Position numbers and translations under genes: made by a program. Below, piece after piece: positions 53,466 to 59,940 of a DNA stretch of 64,000 bases (position 1 is its first letter; each line of letters begins with the position of its first letter). The notes under the pieces are model-generated. The model made no database searches and had not been told where the DNA came from. It saw nothing but the letters and a program-made list of their open reading frames with translations. Origin of the DNA: Selenomonadaceae bacterium (lineage in GTDB: Bacteria > Bacillota > Negativicutes > Selenomonadales > Selenomonadaceae); NCBI GenBank assembly GCA_017535925.1, contig JAFXTD010000027.1, forward strand, positions 1 to 64,000, given 5' to 3'.

Positions 53466-53487
53466 AAGCTCCTTCGGGAGCTTTTTT
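53466..53487. terminator. Terminator after the WYL-like gene
   Basis: AAAGCTCC, a TTCG loop and GGAGCTTTTTT form a compact stem suited to both converging transcripts. Confidence 0.88.
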
Positions 53488-53514
53488 GATTATCTTTTTG
53501 ATTGATTGACATGC

Positions 53515-54324
53515 TCAAAGCACGTCGGCAAAATGCGGGCGCAACTTCTTGAAACACCACGCGCCGATAAGCATGACCGCCGCCGTCACGAGCCAATAAT
53601 ACGCCGTCAAGTGCGCGTGTTCCCAAAACCATTCGTGGTAAATGAAACTCTGCCGATAGCCTTCGACGACATAATAGGCGGGATTGAGTTTCAAAAAAAA
53701 TTGGAACTGTTCGGGAATCATTTTTAAGTTCCAGAAAATCGGCGTGCCCCAAAATCCGAATTGCAAGAGCATGGCAACAAGTTGTCCTATATCGCGCATG
53801 AAGACCGTCAGCGAACTTGTCAACCAACTCACGCCCAACGACAGGCAAATCATCGCGAAGAAATAATAAATTATCTGCAGATTGTAAATCGAGGGCGGGT
53901 AGCCGTAAGCCGCGAACATCGCGAACAACACGCCGACAAAAAAAATGTGCACGACCAGCGCGGAAATAATTTTCACAATCGGCAACAGCTCCACGCGGAA
54001 AACAATCTTTTTCACGAGGAACGAACTTTCGATTACGGAATGCGTCGCGCTCAAAATACTTTCGCTCAAAAAAAACCAAGGGAACATACCGCACACGAGC
54101 CACAGGATAAACGGGAAATTGTTCATGGGCATTGACTTGAAGCCGACTTGAAAGACGAACCAAAAAATTAGAACCGTGATTGACGGCTGAATGAACGCCC
54201 AAAGAATTCCGAGATAAGAGCCGAGATAACGCTGGCGGAAATCGCGCTTGGTCATTTGCCACAGGAGCTTTCGATTGAAAATTATGTCGCGAATCAGACC
54301 GATTAAACTGTAAAATTTTTTCAT
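53515..54324 (-). CDS. ABC-2 type polysaccharide exporter permease (Wzm-like)
   Basis: This 269-residue membrane protein has six hydrophobic segments. It has the ABC-2/Wzm pattern: LWQMTKRDFRQRYLGSYLGILWAFIQP near the start, then WLVCGMFPWFFLSESI, and YYVVEGYRQSFIY near the last helix. Such permeases export O-antigen or teichoic-acid-type glycans with a partner ATPase. No ATPase gene lies beside it here, which is unusual because wzm and wzt are normally adjacent. The ATG at 54324 follows GAAAGG. It is the last gene of the minus-strand manA-methyltransferase-permease set. Confidence 0.85.
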   Translation of the reverse strand: MKKFYSLIGLIRDIIFNRKLLWQMTKRDFRQRYLGSYLGILWAFIQPSITVLIFWFVFQVGFKSMPMNNFPFILWLVCGMFPWFFLSESILSATHSVIESSFLVKKIVFRVELLPIVKIISALVVHIFFVGVLFAMFAAYGYPPSIYNLQIIYYFFAMICLSLGVSWLTSSLTVFMRDIGQLVAMLLQFGFWGTPIFWNLKMIPEQFQFFLKLNPAYYVVEGYRQSFIYHEWFWEHAHLTAYYWLVTAAVMLIGAWCFKKLRPHFADVL

Positions 54325-54334
54325 GGTCGCCTTT

Positions 54335-55006
54335 CTACTTTGTGCAAACGAAGCCCGCAAAAGATTCGACGTGCGTGACTTCTGCGCGGGCGTATCGTTC
54401 GCTCAAAAACTTTTTCAAGGTGTTGAGAGTTTCGTGGGGCGGCGAAAAAAATCCTTGAGGCTCGCAAAATTTTTCGACAAAAATATCCGCTCGCCGATTT
54501 TCGCCTTTGACGTACATGCAACCGCAAAAAATTCCGCCGCTCCTCAAAACGCGATAAGTCTCCGCCCAAGCCGAATCTTTGTCGCGGAAGGCGTGAAAGC
54601 CGTTGACAGACAAAACCGCGTCGAAAAAATTATCCTCGAACGGAAGATTAGCCACGTCGTCTTGAAGAAATTTCACGTTGCGCAAATTCATTTGACTTGC
54701 CCGAACTTTCGCCGCGTCAAGCATTTTGTCAGAGTAGTCGACGCAAAAAATTTCCGCGCCGTTTAATTTTTGATAGACGGGCAAAGACAAAACGCCGGTG
54801 CCGACGGGAACTTCAAGCAAGCGACCGCTGAAATTTTTCGGGATGCCCGCGAAGGCCTGCGCCAAAAATTTTTGATAAGCGGCGGCGTCGAGTCCCCAAA
54901 AAAATTTCAATGCAAAACGCGAAAGCAAATCCGCTCCGGTCATCATGCGGTCGAAAAGTTTTGATAACGAGCCGACGATTCGATAAGCGTCAAAATTTTT
55001 CCTCAT
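54335..55006 (-). CDS. Class I SAM-dependent methyltransferase
   Basis: This 223-residue protein has the Rossmann methyltransferase motifs: GRLLEVPVGTGVLSLPVYQKL (motif I), EIFCVDYSDKMLDAAK (acidic end of strand 2), DDVANLPFEDNFFDAVLSVNGFHAF and EAYRVLR-like EVL region. It is of the UbiE/Methyltransf_11 type; the substrate is unknown. Its start overlaps the manA end by 17 bases without a ribosome site, so it is probably translated by coupling. Between a sugar isomerase and a glycan exporter it might methylate a polysaccharide or its lipid carrier. Confidence 0.82.
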   Translation of the reverse strand: MRKNFDAYRIVGSLSKLFDRMMTGADLLSRFALKFFWGLDAAAYQKFLAQAFAGIPKNFSGRLLEVPVGTGVLSLPVYQKLNGAEIFCVDYSDKMLDAAKVRASQMNLRNVKFLQDDVANLPFEDNFFDAVLSVNGFHAFRDKDSAWAETYRVLRSGGIFCGCMYVKGENRRADIFVEKFCEPQGFFSPPHETLNTLKKFLSERYARAEVTHVESFAGFVCTK

Positions 55007-55919
55007 GATTCGGTACGGTTGTCAAGAGCGCGTCGCAACTGCCGCAAATCTTCCAAGTGCCCGCGCCCGCCGTCAGGAAGAACGAATCGCCCTTGCTGTA
55101 AGAAAAGTTTTCTTCGCCGCAAGAAATTTTTCCTTCGCCGCCGAGAATCAATACGCTCAAAAAAGTTTTCTCATCGACGACGCCCGAAGCCTCCGATAAA
55201 ATTTTTCCGTCGAGAGTGATCTTGTCGACAACAAAATAATCGCAGGCAGCGAGGTGCGGATAACTTTCGCCGCGCAAGGTCGGAGGATTTAAATTCGTCA
55301 CGTCGAGGGCTTGAGCGATATGCAACGGGCGGTCTCTGCCGTAATCGTAAATGCGATAGCTGACGTTGGAATTTTGCTGAATTTCGGCAAGCAAAACGCC
55401 CTTGCCGACAGCGTGAATCGTTCCTGCCGGAATAAAAATCACATCGCCGCGCCTCACAGTCACCGCGTTTAAAACTTCGAGGAGCGAATTATCTTTTATG
55501 CGGGCAGTGAATTCTTCGCGGGAAATTTTTTTCTTGAAGCCGCAATAAACCACAGCATTTTCGGCGGCGTCGAGGATATACCACATTTCGGTTTTGCCGA
55601 GCTGATTTTCGTGAGCCAAAGCGTAATCGTCGGGCGGGTGCACTTGCACGGAAAGATTTTCCCTCGCGTCGATAAATTTTATGAGAATCGGGAAGTCGCG
55701 GAAGTCGCGGCAATTCGTGCCCGAAATTTTTTTGTCGTGCTTTATGTAATCGGAAAGAGTTTCGCCGTTTGCAAGAGTCGACGCGCCGTCGGGGTGGCAA
55801 GACAACATCCAAGCCTCCGCCAAAATTTTTTTATCGCAATCGATGCCGAATTCCTCAATGAGCCGCCGCCCGCCCCAAACATAATCCTTGCAGGTCGGTT
55901 TCAATTTCAAAATCGCCAC
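54990..55919 (-). CDS. manA: Mannose-6-phosphate isomerase, class I
   Basis: This 309-residue zinc enzyme interconverts fructose 6-phosphate and mannose 6-phosphate. Metal-site motifs are present: QVHPPDDYA, GKTEMWYIL and PAGTIHAVG, and the Firmicute-type opening LKPTCKDYVWGGRRLIEEFG. Length is typical of the short bacterial form. GTG start after GGAGG. It would supply mannose, or GDP-mannose derived sugars, for the glycan handled by the downstream permease. A good promoter lies upstream. Confidence 0.92.
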   Translation of the reverse strand: MAILKLKPTCKDYVWGGRRLIEEFGIDCDKKILAEAWMLSCHPDGASTLANGETLSDYIKHDKKISGTNCRDFRDFPILIKFIDARENLSVQVHPPDDYALAHENQLGKTEMWYILDAAENAVVYCGFKKKISREEFTARIKDNSLLEVLNAVTVRRGDVIFIPAGTIHAVGKGVLLAEIQQNSNVSYRIYDYGRDRPLHIAQALDVTNLNPPTLRGESYPHLAACDYFVVDKITLDGKILSEASGVVDEKTFLSVLILGGEGKISCGEENFSYSKGDSFFLTAGAGTWKICGSCDALLTTVPNHEEKF

Positions 55920-55951
55920 AAAAATTTCGCCTCCATAAATTGATTCGCTGT

Positions 55952-55980
55952 ACTATAGCACAAAAAAGACCGCTTTACAA
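55952..55980 (-). promoter_or_regulatory. Putative promoter of manA
   Basis: On the minus strand TTGTAA (55980-55975), 17 bases and TATAGT (55957-55952) form a good sigma-70 promoter. It overlaps the terminator of the upstream RTX gene. Confidence 0.6.
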
Positions 55981-55993
55981 ATTGCAAGCGGTC
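55962..55993 (-). terminator. Terminator after the RTX protein gene
   Basis: On the minus strand GACCGCTT and AAGCGGTC pair around a 10-base loop and are followed by TTTTTTG. Confidence 0.8.
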
Positions 55994-56013
55994 GAAAATT
56001 TTTCCTAACGATT

Positions 56014-57537
56014 TTATTTGAGAGTCGAGCCTTTGATTGTTCGGATAGTGCCGTTGATATTAATCTTATCACCCGCGCTGACGCCGCTGAAAATGACGGA
56101 GCCACCGCCGGAAATTGCAAGCGTGAGAGCATTATTTTTGAATGTCGCCTTCGTGAATGTGCCGCCCTCTTTGTCGTTTGTCTTAAGAATCTTCAGCATG
56201 TCATCGCTCGCGTAGTCAAAAATTTTGTCGGTGCCTTCGCCGGGCTTGTAAATAAATATGTCGTTTCCTGCACCGCCCCAGAGGCTGTCGTTGCCTTTGC
56301 CGCCGTAAAGTTTATCGTTGCCTGTTCCGCCGCTCAAGATGTCATTGCCTGCGTCGCCGTTAAGTGAATCGTTTCCCGCCTCGCCGTAAAGTTTATCGTT
56401 GCCTTCGCCGCCTTTGAGCGTATCATTCTTTGAACCGCCGTATATTGTGTTGTCAAGTTTATTACCTGTGATTATTACGGGAGTCGTGCGGTCTGAGGCA
56501 CTGATGACTTTAATCGCGGAACCGACAGTCACAGGCGATTTGGTTGAATTTGTGACCTCCAAATCAGCCCCAACAATAACAAAAAAACCGGAACCAGTAT
56601 AATATATAGGCGGTGCCAATTCGACATTGACCGGTAATTTTTCAAGAGCAACGGATACGCCCAAAGTTGACAAAGATTTTTGAATTTTTTTTGCCGTATT
56701 AGTGAAAGAGTCAGCCAAAGATTTTACGGTGGAAGTATTGTAGCTTTTGGAATTTACTCCTGTCACAAGGTGATTATAAGAATTATTTAAACTCTCGTAC
56801 TGTGTCAGAGCATCGGAAATTTTTTTGTTCTTGACATTCTGAACAACTTTGCCGATTTCGTAGGTACTGTATTCTTTCGCAACTTTTTTGAACGCCGAAT
56901 TGCCGAAAATTTTTTTGTAGACGTTGTCGGTTCCGTCATTGAAAATCGCGCCGAGAAGTCTTGCCCCTTCCTCCTCAAGAGCATCGAGAATTATTTTTCG
57001 TGCGTTTGTTACGCTCTTGCCCAAGTTGTAAAGTGAGAGGCAATATTGAGCCATAGCATTTTTTCCTGTTTGTTCATCTTTCCAGTTGAGCCACGAATTT
57101 TTTTTGCCTTGAATTACGTTGATGAAACTGCCGCTTACGCCAAGATGACTCCCATCAAATTTAACCGTGTAAGTGACGGTCTTGCCGTTCTCTTTGACGG
57201 GAACCGGTATATCGTCGATTTTACTGAGTAACTTGCCGATTTGAGTCGCGACTTGTTTTATGCATTCGCCTTCATTCTTAGAATAAGTTGTAAAGATTGA
57301 TTTGATTTTTTTATTTTCGTTGAGAGCCTCCGCGATTTTCTTGTAGACTTCGTCGGGAATCGTTGTCAGCATCCCCACAGGTTTTGTAAAACTTTTTTTG
57401 ACTGCCTCAAGATTTGAAGTTACATTGCCGGCGTCTTGATTTTCGATTGCCGCGCCGATTTTTTTGCCGAGAGCATCACCGAGCGTATCCAAATTTTTTT
57501 TTGCTGTCTGCAAAAGTTTTTTGTTGTCTTCCGCCAT
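56014..57537 (-). CDS. RTX repeat protein, predicted type I secretion substrate
   Basis: This 507-residue protein has no signal peptide. Residues 1-350 are Lys/Asn/Ser-rich and mostly helical, with a predicted structured segment ending in PPIYYTGSGFFVIVGADLEV. Residues of about 370-440 hold at least six calcium-binding nonapeptides (GGEGNDKLYG, GEAGNDSLNG, GGTGNDKLYG, GGAGNDIFIY). The last 65 residues are short strands ending GTIRTIKGSTLK, as in type I secretion signals. It could use the TolC-type exporter at the left end of the window, though none is adjacent. A consensus promoter with a TATAGTTAGT box in its spacer lies upstream, divergent from an XRE regulator. Confidence 0.85.
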   Translation of the reverse strand: MAEDNKKLLQTAKKNLDTLGDALGKKIGAAIENQDAGNVTSNLEAVKKSFTKPVGMLTTIPDEVYKKIAEALNENKKIKSIFTTYSKNEGECIKQVATQIGKLLSKIDDIPVPVKENGKTVTYTVKFDGSHLGVSGSFINVIQGKKNSWLNWKDEQTGKNAMAQYCLSLYNLGKSVTNARKIILDALEEEGARLLGAIFNDGTDNVYKKIFGNSAFKKVAKEYSTYEIGKVVQNVKNKKISDALTQYESLNNSYNHLVTGVNSKSYNTSTVKSLADSFTNTAKKIQKSLSTLGVSVALEKLPVNVELAPPIYYTGSGFFVIVGADLEVTNSTKSPVTVGSAIKVISASDRTTPVIITGNKLDNTIYGGSKNDTLKGGEGNDKLYGEAGNDSLNGDAGNDILSGGTGNDKLYGGKGNDSLWGGAGNDIFIYKPGEGTDKIFDYASDDMLKILKTNDKEGGTFTKATFKNNALTLAISGGGSVIFSGVSAGDKININGTIRTIKGSTLK

Positions 57538-57581
57538 AAAAATTCCTCCTTCAAACAAGTAACCAAAAACTCCTTTGCAGG

Positions 57582-57610
57582 ATTTTAAATCTATAGTTAG
57601 TTTTTGTCAA
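57582..57610 (-). promoter_or_regulatory. Promoter of the RTX gene with an embedded operator-like repeat
   Basis: On the minus strand TTGACA (57610-57605), a 17-base spacer and TAAAAT (57587-57582) are nearly consensus. The spacer contains TATAGTTAGT (plus strand 57592-57601), repeated at 57624-57633. Confidence 0.65.
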
Positions 57611-57617
57611 TGTAATT

Positions 57618-57646
57618 TTGAAATATAGTTAGTAACAAAATAAAAA
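57618..57646 (+). promoter_or_regulatory. Putative promoter of the XRE regulator with the same embedded repeat
   Basis: TTGAAA (57618-57623), 17 bases and TAAAAA (57641-57646) form a plausible promoter. Its spacer begins with the second TATAGTTAGT, 32 bases (about three helical turns) from the first. A perfect 8-bp stem (57656-57674) follows in the leader. Confidence 0.5.
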
Positions 57647-57688
57647 AAAGTCCTCTATCATTTAGCAAATGATAAGGGGCGTGTTGTT

Positions 57689-58012
57689 ATGGACAACAAA
57701 GATTTAAACGTTGAGATTGGAAATCGAATTCGTGCCATAAGAGAAGCTCAAAATAAAACTCGTGAACAAGTTGCCGAGTCGGCGAATATCTCAGCGCAAT
57801 TTTTGTTTTATATCGAGACCGGAAAAAAAAGCATGACCGCAAAAACCATCATAAATCTTGCAAAAGCCTTGAATGTCAGTACGGATTATATTTTAATCGG
57901 AAATGTAAATCACGTCTCTAAAATCGTCAATACTCTTGAAGGTTTGGAACCCGATAAATTAAATCTTGCGGAAGAATTCATAAAAATTTTTTCCAAGGGC
58001 GCAATGAAATAA
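57689..58012 (+). CDS. XRE-family transcriptional regulator
   Basis: This 107-residue protein has a helix-turn-helix of the Cro/C1 type (about residues 8-65; IGNRIRAIREAQNKTREQVAESANISAQFLFYIETGKK in parts) and a short C-terminal helix region. It is divergent from the RTX gene and separated by 151 bases. Identical 10-bp direct repeats lie in the spacers of both divergent promoters. This suggests that it represses both the RTX gene and itself, which is inference. The ribosome site is weak (AAGGGG). Confidence 0.85.
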   Translation: MDNKDLNVEIGNRIRAIREAQNKTREQVAESANISAQFLFYIETGKKSMTAKTIINLAKALNVSTDYILIGNVNHVSKIVNTLEGLEPDKLNLAEEFIKIFSKGAMK

Positions 58013-58046
58013 AAAAACAGCTTCGCAAGTTAAATTTGCGAAACTG
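58011..58046 (-). terminator. Terminator shared by the XRE gene and the minus-strand membrane protein
   Basis: CAGCTTCGCAA and TTGCGAAACTG pair around a 7-base loop. The T run is best on the minus strand. Confidence 0.7.
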
Positions 58047-58072
58047 AAAAATGTTTTTCACGTTGAAATTTT

Positions 58073-58435
58073 TTAGAAACACTTTCTGCGCAAAGCTTTG
58101 GGCTTGTCAAGAATTTCGCTGAAGACAAAAGCATTCATGACATTCGAGGGCGTCAAGTTCAAGTCAAGTTCGGTTGTTTTCTCCGCCTCACGATATTCAC
58201 GGGCGGAAATTTTTTTCTTCGGCGGCGAAGATTTTTTCGGGCGAATCTCGGCTTGATTCGGAGTCTCGATAAAAATCGGGATCTCTTCGCCGGGCAAGTT
58301 CGGGTCGTTTGCTATCGTCGGTATGTCAAAATCGCGGGAATCTTCGGGCGGCGGAAGCCGTCTTTTTTTGCGTTTGCTCATGTTGTCGATAATCGTGACC
58401 GCCAGCCAAATTAAAAAGATTGTTACCAGTTCCAT
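58073..58435 (-). CDS. Single-pass membrane protein of unknown function
   Basis: This 120-residue protein has one N-terminal membrane segment (ELVTIFLIWLAVTIIDN), a basic stop (KRKKRR), a Pro-rich acidic linker and a basic helix (KKKISAREYREAEKT). Its C-terminus is NAFVFSEILDKPKALRRK. It is not recognised as a named family, though short membrane-anchored scaffolds of this shape are common in Negativicutes. GAGGTG supports the ATG at 58435. It begins 14 bases after the DUF2971 gene and is probably co-transcribed with it. Confidence 0.6.
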   Translation of the reverse strand: MELVTIFLIWLAVTIIDNMSKRKKRRLPPPEDSRDFDIPTIANDPNLPGEEIPIFIETPNQAEIRPKKSSPPKKKISAREYREAEKTTELDLNLTPSNVMNAFVFSEILDKPKALRRKCF

Positions 58436-58449
58436 AAAGGCACCTCGTT

Positions 58450-59820
58450 TCAAGTGATTTTTGTCAGCAAAATTTTTTCGCGGACGGAAATTATCTGCGT
58501 CTCGTCGTCGTATTCGGCTTGGAAAAATTCAAAGTCTTGCACGGATTTTTTCAGGCGCGCAAGTTTTTGAATCAGTTCCAATTTGTCGTCGAGCGTCGTC
58601 CTTATCCCGAAAATAATTCCCGTCAAAGCTTTCAAGTCGTATCTCAAATTCCTCGCGAACTTGTCGGCGTAACGATAAAATTTGTCTTTCAAAAAAATTC
58701 GATACTCGCGCTCGTAATTCCAATCCGTCATCTTCCGATAAAATTTTTCTTGATAGTCGTTGTCGTATTCGTCGGTCGCCGCGCAGTCGGTCAGCTTGTA
58801 ACTTTTGACGCCGCCGCTGCCCGTCAACCAATCTTCCGCGTGAATAAAACTCAAATGCCTAAGCGTGTCGAAAAAATTTCTCTCAATGACCTGCCGGCTG
58901 TATTCTATCGGCTTGACTTCGAGGGACTTGGCGGCGAAATTTATAAACTCCTTCCCGTCAACGTCTTCCGTCTCGTAAATGAAACAAATGCCCTTGTGGT
59001 TGTCGGCGTAGTTGCCCCACATTGCCGAATTCGTCGGCGTCTCCGAAAAGCAAACGACGTAGCCGTTGGGATACATAATCGCCTTGAGGCGTTCGAGGTA
59101 AGTGCGCGGGAAAATAAATCGCAACCACAACATCTGCTGCTTGAATTTGTAATTCATATCGGACAAGCGGCTGTTGAGTTTCAGACTAAGCAAGCCCGAT
59201 TCCATCATGTCGCAATTCAGATTTTCAATCTCTTCAATTTTTTGTTTGCGGACGGCGTCGCTCACGTTGCGCAATGCCTCGAAAGAAATTTCATACTCCA
59301 CGTCGAAAAAATTTTCGTTGAAGTCTTCGCGAATCAAGCCGAGACTTTTGCACTTGCGAACGCAAATTATAAACGCGGCGTCAATCAGCATGCGGAAGAT
59401 AAATTCCATTTCGCGCCCGTAGCATTTGATTTTGTCCTCGCCGTAAAAGTTGACGACCTCTTGAGTTATTTCCTCCGATAAAAATTTTTCGCCAAGCTCT
59501 TCGAAAATTTTACTCAACGGCGAATCTTCGAAGCGGTGCAAATTTGACAACAGGCTTTTGCTGTGCAGGTCGCTCAAAAAATTTTCATGCTCGGAAGAAT
59601 AAAATCGCCCGGACATAAGGAAATGCGTTTGCAGATTATAAAACAGACTGCAGATAAAATTTTTCAGCAGCCCTTCCCAAGCCGGCTTGTCGCCACGCCA
59701 AAAAATTTTCACGTAGCCTTCAATCGGGTCGTTGAGCTCGGAAGGTTCCGCGAAATAAAACGTGCCTCTGTCCAACTCAAGCAACGCGCTTTTAATCGTC
59801 CTGTACCTGTAGAGTTTCAC
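58450..59820 (-). CDS. DUF2971 domain protein
   Basis: This 456-residue soluble protein has the DUF2971 hallmarks: YRYRTIKSALLELDRGTFYF followed by EPSELNDPIEG at the N-terminus, VVCFSETPTNSAMWGNYADN with HKGICFIYE in the middle, and DWNYEREYRIFL near residue 390. The function of this family is unknown; members occur sporadically and often in accessory regions. GTG start six bases after GGAGG. It is longer than many family members because of a helical insertion at about residues 90-215. Confidence 0.75.
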   Translation of the reverse strand: MKLYRYRTIKSALLELDRGTFYFAEPSELNDPIEGYVKIFWRGDKPAWEGLLKNFICSLFYNLQTHFLMSGRFYSSEHENFLSDLHSKSLLSNLHRFEDSPLSKIFEELGEKFLSEEITQEVVNFYGEDKIKCYGREMEFIFRMLIDAAFIICVRKCKSLGLIREDFNENFFDVEYEISFEALRNVSDAVRKQKIEEIENLNCDMMESGLLSLKLNSRLSDMNYKFKQQMLWLRFIFPRTYLERLKAIMYPNGYVVCFSETPTNSAMWGNYADNHKGICFIYETEDVDGKEFINFAAKSLEVKPIEYSRQVIERNFFDTLRHLSFIHAEDWLTGSGGVKSYKLTDCAATDEYDNDYQEKFYRKMTDWNYEREYRIFLKDKFYRYADKFARNLRYDLKALTGIIFGIRTTLDDKLELIQKLARLKKSVQDFEFFQAEYDDETQIISVREKILLTKIT

Positions 59821-59889
59821 CTCATGCCTCCGCGAAAAATTTTCTCAAGCAGAATTATATCGAAGTCAAAAATTTTTCACAACCTCCGC

Positions 59890-59920
59890 AAAAAAAAAGA
59901 GCCTCGCATTTGCGAAACTC
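59890..59920 (-). terminator. Terminator after the flagellin gene
   Basis: On the minus strand GAGTTTCGC and GCGAGGCTC pair around a 4-base loop and are followed by nine T residues. Confidence 0.8.
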
Positions 59921-59940
59921 ACAAAAGAAATTTTAAGCTC

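Noticed and set aside
53420-54262. A 280-codon frame overlapping the ABC permease on the same strand
   Set aside because: The overlapping permease frame has clear membrane helices and ABC-2 motifs; this frame gives a highly charged, unrecognisable product.
56350-56460. Repeats in the RTX gene considered as a DNA-level tandem repeat element
   Set aside because: They encode calcium-binding nonapeptides in frame and are explained by the protein.
58450-59820. DUF2971 gene and neighbours considered as an antiphage island
   Set aside because: There are no nuclease, helicase, TIR or toxin genes beside it; one domain of unknown function is not enough.
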